From contig NZ_SUMB01000007.1 of assembly GCF_005048155.1 (NCBI RefSeq), positions 186,001-250,000 on the forward strand: DNA of 64,000 nt, in the 5' to 3' direction. How positions within the stretch are numbered: the stretch's first letter is position 1; the number at the start of each line of letters is the position of its first letter. This DNA comes from Streptomyces piniterrae. Its GTDB lineage: Bacteria; Actinomycetota; Actinomycetes; Streptomycetales; Streptomycetaceae. Shown here in pieces: positions 7,367-15,744 of the stretch. The notes beneath the pieces were generated by a model. It was given only the letters and a program-made list of their open reading frames with translations, had not been told where the DNA came from and made no database searches. Both the position numbers and the translations under genes were made by a program.

Positions 7367-10300
7367 GTGAACCACCAGACAGGCGCCCGCCGCGGGCCCA
7401 GCCGCAGAGAGATCGTCGCGGCCACCGCGCTCGCCGGGGCCGCCGCCACCCTCCCGCTCGGCACGCGGACCGCGGCGGCCGCGCCGCACACCGGGGAGGC
7501 GGTGCTGCGCTCCGACGCGCTGGAGGTCCGCGTCGACACCGCGTTCCCGCGCATCGTCTCCTACACCGACCGCGGCACCGGCGCCGTCCTGCACGGTCAG
7601 GAGACCCCGGTCGCCCAGGTCCTCATCGACGGCACCGCACGCACCCCCACCGTCAGCCACCGGGCCGCCGACGACCGCGCGACCTACACCCTCGCCTTCG
7701 ACGGCGGCACCACCGTCGACGTGGCCATCACCGTCCAGGGCCGGCAGGTCACCTGGCAGGTCACCGGCATCACCGACACCGCCGCACTGCGCGTCGGCAC
7801 CCTGGAGATACCGGATCTGGCCCTGCTCAGCGTCCGCAGCGACCAGCCGGGCGCCGCGCTGCTCGCCGCCCGCATCGACCTGGACAAGGCCAGAAGCGGC
7901 GACACCCTGGTGAAGGTCACGCCCGGCACGCCCGCCGAGGCGTCGCCCACCGGCTGCGCGTACGCCGTGGTCGCCACCGACCGGCTCGCCGCCGCCATCG
8001 AGACCAACACCGTCCACGACCGGCCCACCGGCGGCACCACCTGGGAGAACGGCCGGCTGTCGCGGCAGACCGTCAAGGGCGACGGCTTCGTCAAGGCGCA
8101 GCTGGCATGCGGCCAGTGGACCCACCGGGCGGCCGGACAGCCCCTGGACGCCACCGACCCGCTGCCGTACGCCACCGTGATCGTCACCGGCGACCGCAAC
8201 GGCGACGGCAGGATCGACTGGCAGGACGCCGCGATCGCCCTGCGCGACATCATGGTGACGCCGCTGGGCGCCGACGAGCAGCATCTGCGGGTCGTCCCGC
8301 ACATCCCGTTCAACTTCGCCAGCCAGGCCACCAACCCGTTCCTCGCCACCCTCGACAACATCAAGCGGATCTCCCTGGCCACCGACGGGCTGCGGCAGTT
8401 CACCCTGCTCAAGGGCTACCAGTCGGAGGGGCACGACTCCGCGCACCCGGACTACGGCGGCAACTACAACGAGCGGGCCGGCGGCCTCGCCGACCTCAAC
8501 GCCCTCCTACGCGACGGGAAGAACTGGCACAGCGACTTCGCGGTGCACGTCAACGCCACCGAGTCCTACCCCGTCGCGCAGGCCTTCTCCGAGACCCTCG
8601 TCGACAAGGACGACAAGCAGTGGGACTGGCTCGACCAGTCCTACCGCATCGACCCCCGCCGCGACCTGGTCTCCGGCGACATCGCCCGGCGCTTCGCACA
8701 GCTCCGCAAGGAGACCGACCCCGCCCTGAACACCGTCTACATCGACGTCTTCCGCGAATCGGGCTGGAACTCCGACCGGTTGCAGCGGCAGCTGCGCGAC
8801 CAGGGCTGGCAGGTGACCACCGAATGGGGCCACGGCCTGGAGCGGTCCGCCCTGTGGTCGCACTGGGCGACCGAGACCGACTACGGCCCCGACACCTCGC
8901 GCGGTATCAACTCCCGGCTGATCCGCTTCGTCCGCAACCACCAGAAGGACGTCTTCGCCGACAAGTGGCCGACGCTGCTGGGCGCCGCGCGGATGGGCAA
9001 CTTCGAGGGCTGGGTCGGCAAGACCGACTGGCACGCGTTCTACAAGATCATCTGGGCCGACGCGCTGCCCGCCAAGTACCTCCAGGCGTACCCGATCAAG
9101 ACCTGGGGCGCGCACGAGATCACCTTCGAGGGGCCCACCAAGACCTCGGTCGGCGACGCGGACGGCACCCGGAAGATCACCACGGACGGGCGGCTGGTCT
9201 ACGACGGCGGCACCTATCTGCTGCCCTGGGAACCGCGCCGGGCCACCGACCCGGACAAGCTTTACCACTACAACCCCCGTGGTGGTAAGACCAGTTGGGA
9301 GCTGCCGCGCGGCTGGTCCGGCACTGGTCAGGTGTATGCCTACCGGCTCACCGACCAGGGCCGTACCGAGGAGACCAGGGTCCCGGTCAGCGGCGGGAAG
9401 ATCACCCTCACCGCGGAGCCCGGCGCGGCCTATGTCGTCCACCGCGGCAAGGCCCCCACCCAGGCCGACCCCGCCTGGGGCGAGGGCACCCCGCTGACCG
9501 ACCCCGGCTTCCACTCCGGGACCCTCGACGGCTGGCGGACCACCGGCCCGGCATCCGTCCGACGGACCGCGCTGGGCGACTACGAGCTGGTCATCGGCGC
9601 GGGCGGCGCCGCCACCGTCGGCCAGCGGCTCGCCCGGCTGGCGCCCGGCGGCTACGCCGCATCGGTACAGATCGAGGTCGGCGCCAAGGCGGGGGAGCGG
9701 CGCCGGGCCGGCCTGGAGGTCCGTACCGCCGACGGCGTCACCGCCGCCAACTGGACCGAGACCTCGACGGCCGGCAACTACGTCGCCGCCGACCGCAAGT
9801 CCGGCACCCGCTTCCAGCGGCTGTTCACCCACTTCACCGTCCCGGAGGGCGGCGGCCCGGTCACCCTCACCCTGACCGCGGCGGCCGGCCGGGCCCGGGT
9901 CGCCTTCGACAACGTACGGATCGTGCCCGCGGTCCGCAGCACCAGGAAGGGCACGCTGGCCTACGAGGACTTCGAGCACGTACCGCAGGGCTGGGGCGTC
10001 TTCGTCAAGGGCGACGCCGGGAAGATCACCGACCCGCGCACCCACATCGCCCAGCGGCACGCCCCGTTCACCCAGCGAGGCTGGAACGGCAAGGCCGTCG
10101 ACGACGTCATCGACGGCGGACAATCGCTGAAATCACGCGGCGAGAACAGCGGACTGGTCTACCGGACGGTGCCGCACACCGTCCGCTTCACCGCTGGCCG
10201 CCGCTACCGGGTCGCCTTCCGCTACGAGAACGAGAAGGCCGGACAGTACGCCTGGGTCACCGCCGTCGACGAACCCGAGGCCCGCGAACTGACCCGCGAG

Positions 10301-10447
10301 CCGCTGCCGGTCGCCACCCAACCCGCCACCTTCGCCTACGAGTTCACCGCCCCGGCCCGCGGCGAGGCCTGGGTCGGGCTGCGCAAGGTGGGGGACGACG
10401 GGACGGCGGAATTCGTCCTGGATGCCTTCGAGGTGCGGGAGCTGTAG
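7367..10447 (+). CDS. Secreted endo-alpha-N-acetylgalactosaminidase (glycoside hydrolase family 101)
   Basis: 1026 residues from the GTG at 7367 behind AAGGAGG. The N terminus has twin-arginine character (RRGPSRREIVAATALAGAA), so export may be by Tat. The catalytic core matches GH101, which releases the Gal-beta-1,3-GalNAc disaccharide from O-glycosylated Ser/Thr in mucin-type glycoproteins. The nucleophile is probably Asp460 in VYIDVF and the acid/base Glu486 in VTTEWGHG, lining up with the DVYGN and IEWGHG motifs of pneumococcal GH101. The loop between them is about six residues shorter here. The C-terminal third looks like two carbohydrate-binding jelly-roll segments (GFHSGTLDGWRTTGPASV and YEDFEHVPQGWGVF). 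It stands alone between two terminators. A neighbouring secreted trypsin could act on the same glycoprotein substrates. Confidence 0.85.
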   Translation: MNHQTGARRGPSRREIVAATALAGAAATLPLGTRTAAAAPHTGEAVLRSDALEVRVDTAFPRIVSYTDRGTGAVLHGQETPVAQVLIDGTARTPTVSHRAADDRATYTLAFDGGTTVDVAITVQGRQVTWQVTGITDTAALRVGTLEIPDLALLSVRSDQPGAALLAARIDLDKARSGDTLVKVTPGTPAEASPTGCAYAVVATDRLAAAIETNTVHDRPTGGTTWENGRLSRQTVKGDGFVKAQLACGQWTHRAAGQPLDATDPLPYATVIVTGDRNGDGRIDWQDAAIALRDIMVTPLGADEQHLRVVPHIPFNFASQATNPFLATLDNIKRISLATDGLRQFTLLKGYQSEGHDSAHPDYGGNYNERAGGLADLNALLRDGKNWHSDFAVHVNATESYPVAQAFSETLVDKDDKQWDWLDQSYRIDPRRDLVSGDIARRFAQLRKETDPALNTVYIDVFRESGWNSDRLQRQLRDQGWQVTTEWGHGLERSALWSHWATETDYGPDTSRGINSRLIRFVRNHQKDVFADKWPTLLGAARMGNFEGWVGKTDWHAFYKIIWADALPAKYLQAYPIKTWGAHEITFEGPTKTSVGDADGTRKITTDGRLVYDGGTYLLPWEPRRATDPDKLYHYNPRGGKTSWELPRGWSGTGQVYAYRLTDQGRTEETRVPVSGGKITLTAEPGAAYVVHRGKAPTQADPAWGEGTPLTDPGFHSGTLDGWRTTGPASVRRTALGDYELVIGAGGAATVGQRLARLAPGGYAASVQIEVGAKAGERRRAGLEVRTADGVTAANWTETSTAGNYVAADRKSGTRFQRLFTHFTVPEGGGPVTLTLTAAAGRARVAFDNVRIVPAVRSTRKGTLAYEDFEHVPQGWGVFVKGDAGKITDPRTHIAQRHAPFTQRGWNGKAVDDVIDGGQSLKSRGENSGLVYRTVPHTVRFTAGRRYRVAFRYENEKAGQYAWVTAVDEPEARELTREPLPVATQPATFAYEFTAPARGEAWVGLRKVGDDGTAEFVLDAFEVREL

Positions 10448-10508
10448 GGGCGGTGCCCACCCCACCACCCCCACCGCCGCCTCGGCGCGGCGCGCAGGGA
10501 CGCAGACC

Positions 10509-10548
10509 GGGCGCCCCCGCCCCTGCCCCCACAAGGGGCGGGGCGCCC
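10509..10548 (+). terminator. Large GC hairpin after the GH101 gene
   Basis: GGGCGCCCCCGCCCC (10509-10523) pairs with GGGGCGGGGCGCCC (10535-10548) with one bulged C and an 11-nt loop. It lies 61 nt past the GH101 stop. Confidence 0.6.
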
Positions 10549-10983
10549 TCCAGCTCCAAGCCGCGGGTCCGCCCGGGCAGCACGAGATCGGCGTCGCCGG
10601 GACGGCAGCGCAGGGTCAGCGTGCCCCGGTAGAGCCCCCCTCGCCCCCGGCGCCCTCGCCGAGCCCCCGTTTTCCCCGCCGAGCGCCTCGCGCCCCGCCC
10701 CCGCCAACGGCCGGAACGGCACCCTGTCCAGCGCCCCGTCCCCCTCCAGCGCGTCCAGCCGCGGCCCGCGCGCCCGTACGCCGTGCAGAAACTGCCGCTC
10801 GTGCAGCAGCCCGCCGGTGATCCCCTTGGACTCCGCCAGCCGCGGCGCGTAGTTGACCCGCCCCAGCGACCCCACTGGATTTCCAGCGAGGGCACCTTCG
10901 CCTTTGAGTGTGGCGGCTACAGCTCTCTCGCTTGCCCTGGCCTGGGCTTTCCCAAGGATCTGCGCTGTTGTCAGTGGCCTTGG
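10536..10983 (-). pseudogene. Minus-strand gene wreck, family unknown
   Basis: Reading leftward from a TAA at 10984-10986, one frame gives protein-like sequence without a proper start: AQILGKAQARASERAVAATL, then VNYAPRLAESKGITGGLLHE and DALEGDGALDRVPFRPLAG, down to about 10666. The frame then turns into Arg/Ala noise, while another minus frame becomes protein-like at about 10634-10536 (YRGTLTLRCRPGDADLVLPG). This pattern suggests a frameshifted, truncated coding region. The family was not recognised. It lies directly beside a transposase remnant, so it may be a gene broken by insertion or deletion. It could also be a chance open frame in GC-rich DNA. Confidence 0.4.
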
Positions 10984-10995
10984 TTAGGGTGGGGG

Positions 10996-11316
10996 GTGAA
11001 GGGGGGTGACTTCGTGGTACGCCAAGCAGACGTGATCGCGCACGAGAAGCCGCGCATCGCGAACATGACCCGCCGACCCAAGCCCCGTAGGAGCGATGCC
11101 GGCACCTACGAGCCGAACGCAGCCTTGGCCAAGGCGGGGCCGAACAAGAGGACCCCGGACGCGGGTTGGGGGGTGTTCCTCGGAACCCTTGCGAACAAGG
11201 CTGAAAGCGCCGGTCGTCGGTCGATACCTGTGGGCCCCGCCAACAACACCGGCCGGGCCGGCCCTCTGCGCGGCGGCATAGCCACCTGCGCAGGAAGCCC
11301 GCAGTTTCGGCTGTAG
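10996..11316 (+). pseudogene. Remnant of an IS605/IS1341-type OrfB (TnpB-like) transposase
   Basis: About 106 residues of the C-terminal half remain. VVRQADVIAHEKPRIANMTR corresponds to the usual ...VIAHEDLRIANM RuvC II region, with the normal Glu-Asp changed to Glu-Lys. Next come NAALAKAGPNKRTPDAGWGV (usual NGAAAKAGLNKSISDAGWG), NKAESAGRRSIPVGPANNTG (usual KAESAGR..I.VDPRNTS, with the catalytic-region Asp replaced by Gly), and then loss of the CxxC zinc finger. Nothing recognisable of the N-terminal half is present. The remnant therefore cannot be an active RNA-guided nuclease. It ends 65 nt before the AraC gene. Confidence 0.8.
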
Positions 11317-11381
11317 GCGGAGTCACGGACAAAGATCGGCGTTGTCGGGACGGAGACCCACGAAACGACGGGAGCCCGGGT

Positions 11382-12260
11382 TTGTACCACACCTGGACGC
11401 GGTACTTCACTCCGAGCCCGGTCCACCACCGGCTCGGCCTGGTGTGCCTGGGCGTCGGACTCCAGCACGGCACACTGCCGACGGTCGGCCCGCGCACCCT
11501 CGACCACCACGTCGCCATCATCATCAGCGCCGGCGGCGGCTGGCTCATCGCCCCCGACGGAGCGCGCCACACCGTCACCGCCCCGGCCCTGCTGTGGATC
11601 GTGCCCGGCGTACCGCACCACTACGGGGCCGACCCGAAAACCGGCTGGGACGAAAGCTTCGTCGACTTCACCGGACCGGCCGCCGACACCTACACCGAGC
11701 TGGGCTACATCGAGCCGGACCGGCCCGTCGTACCGCTCGCCGACACCGGCCCCGCCAGGACCGCGGTGGGACGCATCGCACGCGCCGCCCGCCGCGGCAA
11801 CCCCCTGCTGGAGGTGGAGACCTCCGCCGCCGTCCATGAACTCCTGGTCGCCCTGCGCCGCGCCCGCGCCGACACGGACGCCGACGGCGACCCCGTCCTC
11901 CAGGCCCTGGCCAGGGACGCGTTCCTGCCGCTGTCGGTCGGTGAACACGCCGCCCGGCACGGCATGACACCCGCCGAACTGCGCACCGCCGTACGCCGCG
12001 GCGCCGGCTGCAGCCCCAAGGACTACCTGCTCGGCATCCGCCTGGGCCGGGCCAAGGAACTGCTGGTGGGCACCGAACTCCCGGTCGCCGCGGTCGCCCG
12101 CAGGGTCGGCTACGACGACCCCGCCTACTTCAGCAGACTGTTCACCCGCCGGGTCGGCACCGCCCCTGTGCGCTTCCGCGACCGGCAGATCCGCAGCGTC
12201 CCCGGCGGCTGGTCCACCCAGATCCCCGACCCGGACAACCCGCCGCTGGTCAGCGGTTGA
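11382..12260 (+). CDS. AraC-family transcriptional regulator
   Basis: 292 residues from a TTG at 11382, 7 nt after a GGAG; the first residues (YHTWTRYFTPSP) read like a conserved N terminus. An N-terminal cupin-like sensor domain (HVAIIISAGGGWLIAPDGA, then PGVPHHYGADPKTGWDESFVDFTG) is typical of AraC regulators of sugar pathways. The C-terminal double HTH spans about residues 180-280, with AAVARRVGYDDPAYFSRLFTRRVGTAPVRFR as the second motif (here split for reading: RVGYDDPAYFSRLF). It may control nearby genes such as the GH101 gene, but nothing in the sequence proves a target. Confidence 0.85.
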   Translation: MYHTWTRYFTPSPVHHRLGLVCLGVGLQHGTLPTVGPRTLDHHVAIIISAGGGWLIAPDGARHTVTAPALLWIVPGVPHHYGADPKTGWDESFVDFTGPAADTYTELGYIEPDRPVVPLADTGPARTAVGRIARAARRGNPLLEVETSAAVHELLVALRRARADTDADGDPVLQALARDAFLPLSVGEHAARHGMTPAELRTAVRRGAGCSPKDYLLGIRLGRAKELLVGTELPVAAVARRVGYDDPAYFSRLFTRRVGTAPVRFRDRQIRSVPGGWSTQIPDPDNPPLVSG

Positions 12261-12399
12261 CCACCTCGCCGGCCGGTTGGTGACCAGCCCGCTGGTCAGC
12301 GTTGACCACGTCGACGGCCGGTAGCTGACCACGTGGCTGGTCAGCCGTTGACCACGCAGCCGGCCACCGGCCGACCACGCAGCCGATCAGTACTTGACC
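12245..12399. repeat. Imperfect 45-46-bp tandem repeat, about 3.3 copies
   Basis: Units start at 12245, 12291, 12336 and (partial) about 12382. Each begins GCTGGTCAGC, runs through GTTGACCAC and ends near a CCGGCC-rich segment and a TGACCA. Because GGTCA and TGACC recur, the array is also rich in inverted pairs and can fold into hairpins. It spans the 3' ends of the converging AraC and membrane-protein genes. Confidence 0.8.
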
Positions 12400-12875
12400 A
12401 GCGCGACCACGACGAAGATCACCGCGGGAATAGCCAGGACGGCCAGCACACAGCCACAGCCCTTGGTCGTGCCGCTGATGACCTCGCGGGCCTCCTTCCG
12501 CCGGGCCGCATGCTCCGCCGTCTCCACCGGACGCAGCGCCCGCCAGAGGGTCCGGGTGATCCAGTACGGGCTGGTGACCACGTAGAACACGCACACCGCC
12601 GCGTAGTACAGCGCCTCCAGAATCTGCGCGAAGAAGCCGACCACGAGCAGCACCGGCAGCATCAGCAGGATCATGCCCGCCGACTTACCGGCCGACCAGG
12701 CATCCCAACTGGGCTTCTTGACCGGCGATTTGGGGAGTTTCCGCTTGCGCGCGGCGGCCTCGGTGGCGGCGTCCGGGGTGCGGGACGGAGCGGCTGCCGG
12801 GTCTGCGGGGGCTGCGGGGAACCCCGCCGCGGAGCCGCCGTACGGTGCTGGGGAAGGTTCGTTTGTCCTGCTCAC
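12387..12875 (-). CDS. Small membrane protein of unknown function
   Basis: 162 residues from the GTG at 12875. A Pro/Ala-rich N terminus leads to a basic KRKLPKSPVKKPSW segment, a long hydrophobic stretch (GMILLMLPVLLVVGFFAQIL, continuing through YYAAVCVFYVV) and a C-terminal segment VLAVLAIPAVIFVVVALVKY. This gives two or three membrane spans with a charged loop between. There is no Shine-Dalgarno site, but a TACTTT hexamer lies 7 nt before the GTG, consistent with leaderless transcription. It is divergent from pepN. The function is not recognisable. Confidence 0.7.
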   Translation of the reverse strand: MSRTNEPSPAPYGGSAAGFPAAPADPAAAPSRTPDAATEAAARKRKLPKSPVKKPSWDAWSAGKSAGMILLMLPVLLVVGFFAQILEALYYAAVCVFYVVTSPYWITRTLWRALRPVETAEHAARRKEAREVISGTTKGCGCVLAVLAIPAVIFVVVALVKY

Positions 12876-12996
12876 GCCAGAGAAAGTAACAGGGCGCACC
12901 AGCCGCCACGACCCGGGCCCGCCCCCCGAACACCCCGGGAACCCCGCCGCCACAAACCCCGGGCACCCGCCCCGGCCCGTACGGCAGCATGGCCCC

Positions 12997-15546
12997 ATGC
13001 CCGCACTGCAGCGCGACGAGGCGCAGACCCGAGCCCAACGCATCGACGTCCACCGCTACGACATCGCCCTCGACCTCACCCAAGGCGACGACCACTTCGG
13101 CTCCCACACCGTCATCCACTTCACGGCACACGACGCCCAGGACCCCGACGGCACGATCGACACCTTCGCCGAGATCAAGCCCGTCGAGCTGCACACCCTC
13201 ACCCTCGACGGCCGCCCCCTCGACCCGGAAACCCTCGACGGCAACCGCCTCCCCCTCACCGGCCTCACCCCCGGCGACCACGAACTCCGCATCCACGCCA
13301 CCATGCGCTACTCCCGCACCGGCGAAGGAATGCACCGCTTCACCGACCCCGCGGACGGCGAAACCTACGTCTACACCCAGCTGTTCCTCGAAGACGTCCA
13401 ACGCGTCTTCGCCGCCTTCGACCAGCCCGACCTCAAAGCCGTCTTCGCCCTCACCGTCACCGCCCCCACCGACTGGACCGTCCTCGGCAACGGCCTCGCC
13501 GAACACACCGGCAACGGCCGCTGGACCCTCGCCACCACCCCACCGATCTCCACCTACCTCGTCGCCGTCGCCGCCGGCCCCTGGCACTCCGTACGCACCC
13601 AACACGCCGGCCTGCCCTTCGGCCTGCACTGCCGCCGCTCCCTCGCCCCCCACCTCGACGCCGACGCCGACGAACTCCTCGACATCACCCGCCGCTGCTA
13701 CGACCGCTACCACCAGATCTTCGACGAGCCCTACCCCTTCGACTCCTACGACCAGGCATTCGTCCCCGAATTCAACGCCGGCGCCATGGAGAACCCCGGA
13801 CTCGTCACCTTCCGCGACGAATACGTCTTCCGCTCCGCCGTCACCGACACCGAACGCCAGACCCGCGGCGTGACGATCGCCCACGAAATGGCCCACATGT
13901 GGTTCGGCGACCTCGTCACCCTCCAATGGTGGGACGACATCTGGCTCAACGAGTCCTTCGCCGAATACATGGGCTACCAGGTCCTCTCCGAAGCCACCCG
14001 CCACCAGAACTCCTGGACCGGCTTCGCCATCACCCGCAAGGGCTGGGGATACGACGCCGACCAGCGCCCCTCCACCCACCCCGTCGCCCCCGAGGCCGTC
14101 CCCGACACCGCCTCCGCCCTCCTCAACTTCGACGGCATCTCCTACGCCAAGGGCGCTTCCGCCCTGCGCCAACTCGTCGCCTGGATGGGGGAGAAGGACT
14201 TCCTCGCCGGCATCAACGACCACTTCGCCCGGCACCGCTTCGGCAACGCCACCCTCGCCGACTTCATCGACTCCCTCGCCCGCGCCACCGACCGCGACGT
14301 CCACGCCTGGGCCGATCGCTGGCTGCGCACCACCGGAGTCGACACCCTCACCCCCGACATCACCGCGGGCCGCGACTCCTGGCGCCTCGACGTCACCCAC
14401 ACCGGCAGCCGCCCGCACCGCATCACCGTCGGCACCTACGACCAGGACCTCGCCGGCACCGGCCGCCTCACCCTCCGCGACCGCTTCGACCTGGACATCC
14501 CCGAAGCCGGCGGCCGCACCTCACGCACCCTCCCGCAACCCGCCCCCGCCCTCGTCGTCCTCAACGACCACGACCTCACCTACACCAAGATCCGCTTCGA
14601 CCCGCCGTCCTGGCAGACCCTCGCCCGCTCCCTCTCCGGCCTGCCCGACCCCCTCACCCGCGCCGTCGTCTGGAACGCCGCCCGCGACATGGTCCGTGAC
14701 GGCGAACTCCCGCCCACCACCTACCTGGACGCCGCCCGCGCCCACCTCCCCCACGAAACCGACCTCGCCATCGTCCAGGGCGTCCTCACCTTCGCCCGCA
14801 CCCAGATCGCCGACCGCTACCTCCCAGAAACCGACCGCCACACCGCCCTCGCCACCCTCACCGCCCTCAGCCGCGACATCCTGCGCCGCACCGAAGGCAG
14901 CGAGAACGGCGACGGCAAGGGCCTCCGCCTCACCGCCGTACGCACCTACATCGACAGCGCCACCACCCCCGAAGGCATCCAGGACTGGCTCGACGGCGAC
15001 GGCGTCCCCGGCGGCCCCACCCTCGACCCCGAACTCCGCTGGCGCATCCTCCACCGCCTCGCCACCCTCGGCGCCCAACCCCTCGACGACCTCCGCACCG
15101 CCATCGACACCGAACTCACCCGCGACCCCAGCGCCACCGGCCACGAAGGCGCCGCCCGCTGCCACGCCGCCCTCCCCGACCCCGCGGCCAAACAAGCCGC
15201 CTGGGACGCCCTCTTCACCACCGCCGACGGGAAAGCCCTCTCCAACTACCTCTTCACCGCCACCGCCTCCGGCTTCTGGAACCCCGAACAACACGACCTG
15301 CTCCGCCCCTACGTCGCCCGCTACTTCACCGACGCCCCCGCCCTCGCCGCCCACCGCGGCGCCGCCCTCGCCGAAGCCGCCGGCCGCCACGCCTTCCCCA
15401 CCCACATCGACGACACCACCCTCCACCTCGGCCGGACCTGCCTCACCGAAGCCGACCCCACCCCCGCCCTGCGCCGCAAACTCATCGACCAACTCGACGA
15501 CCTGCAAAGGGCATTGGCCGTACGTGCCGCCAACCCCACGACATAA
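12997..15546 (+). CDS. pepN: Aminopeptidase N (M1 family zinc metallopeptidase)
   Basis: 849 residues, close to the usual actinobacterial length. The substrate-binding GAMEN motif is at residues 262-266. The zinc site HEMAH (His296, Glu297, His300) is followed by WLNESFAEY with the third ligand Glu319, so the site is complete. Earlier stretches (FEDVQRVFAAFDQPDLKA-like, residues about 130-150) are also typical. The enzyme removes N-terminal residues from peptides in the cytosol. The ATG at 12997 has no clear ribosome-binding site; an ATG at 12989 is in another frame. A strong terminator follows. Coding-strand cytosine content is visibly very high, with CTC and CCC dominating Leu and Pro codons. 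Confidence 0.93.
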   Translation: MPALQRDEAQTRAQRIDVHRYDIALDLTQGDDHFGSHTVIHFTAHDAQDPDGTIDTFAEIKPVELHTLTLDGRPLDPETLDGNRLPLTGLTPGDHELRIHATMRYSRTGEGMHRFTDPADGETYVYTQLFLEDVQRVFAAFDQPDLKAVFALTVTAPTDWTVLGNGLAEHTGNGRWTLATTPPISTYLVAVAAGPWHSVRTQHAGLPFGLHCRRSLAPHLDADADELLDITRRCYDRYHQIFDEPYPFDSYDQAFVPEFNAGAMENPGLVTFRDEYVFRSAVTDTERQTRGVTIAHEMAHMWFGDLVTLQWWDDIWLNESFAEYMGYQVLSEATRHQNSWTGFAITRKGWGYDADQRPSTHPVAPEAVPDTASALLNFDGISYAKGASALRQLVAWMGEKDFLAGINDHFARHRFGNATLADFIDSLARATDRDVHAWADRWLRTTGVDTLTPDITAGRDSWRLDVTHTGSRPHRITVGTYDQDLAGTGRLTLRDRFDLDIPEAGGRTSRTLPQPAPALVVLNDHDLTYTKIRFDPPSWQTLARSLSGLPDPLTRAVVWNAARDMVRDGELPPTTYLDAARAHLPHETDLAIVQGVLTFARTQIADRYLPETDRHTALATLTALSRDILRRTEGSENGDGKGLRLTAVRTYIDSATTPEGIQDWLDGDGVPGGPTLDPELRWRILHRLATLGAQPLDDLRTAIDTELTRDPSATGHEGAARCHAALPDPAAKQAAWDALFTTADGKALSNYLFTATASGFWNPEQHDLLRPYVARYFTDAPALAAHRGAALAEAAGRHAFPTHIDDTTLHLGRTCLTEADPTPALRRKLIDQLDDLQRALAVRAANPTT

Positions 15547-15564
15547 CCGCACCCCGACGACACA

Positions 15565-15592
15565 GGGCCGCCGGAGCACGCACCGGCGGCCC
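15565..15592 (+). terminator. Terminator after pepN
   Basis: GGGCCGCCGG (15565-15574), an 8-nt loop and CCGGCGGCCC (15583-15592) form a perfect 10-bp stem 18 nt after the stop. Confidence 0.85.
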
Positions 15593-15672
15593 CCGAACAC
15601 CTGCCGCAGACCCGTACCACGAACGGGTGTAACCCACCCAACCAGTGGATACGCAGCGTGCCGGGAAAGTAA

Positions 15673-15690
15673 CTTAGGGCGCCCTTAGGT
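15673..15690. promoter_or_regulatory. Near-palindrome with TTAGG halves, possible degenerate iron box
   Basis: CTTAGGGC-GCCCTTAG (15673-15688) is palindromic except for one central position in each half, and a second TTAGGT overlaps its end (15685-15690). Iron boxes bound by DmdR/IdeR in Streptomyces contain repeated TTAGG elements. The spacing here is shorter than in the standard 19-bp box, so the match is imperfect. It lies 55 bp before the desA-like start, where an iron-responsive operator would be expected. Confidence 0.4.
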
Positions 15691-15744
15691 CCCGAGAGGA
15701 CCGCAGCTGACTTCCCGCCCTTCTCCGCAAAGAAGAACCCACCC

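Noticed and set aside
7207..9288. A 693-residue plus-strand frame inside the GH101 gene
   Set aside because: Arg/Pro-rich shadow frame; the GH101 frame holds the catalytic motifs.
12245..12399. CRISPR-like array
   Set aside because: Repeats are directly adjacent, imperfect, lack unique spacers, and no cas genes are present.
12333..14699. A 788-residue plus-strand frame over the membrane protein and pepN
   Set aside because: It is mostly Arg/Pro/His low-complexity translation from C-rich DNA and is out of frame with pepN.
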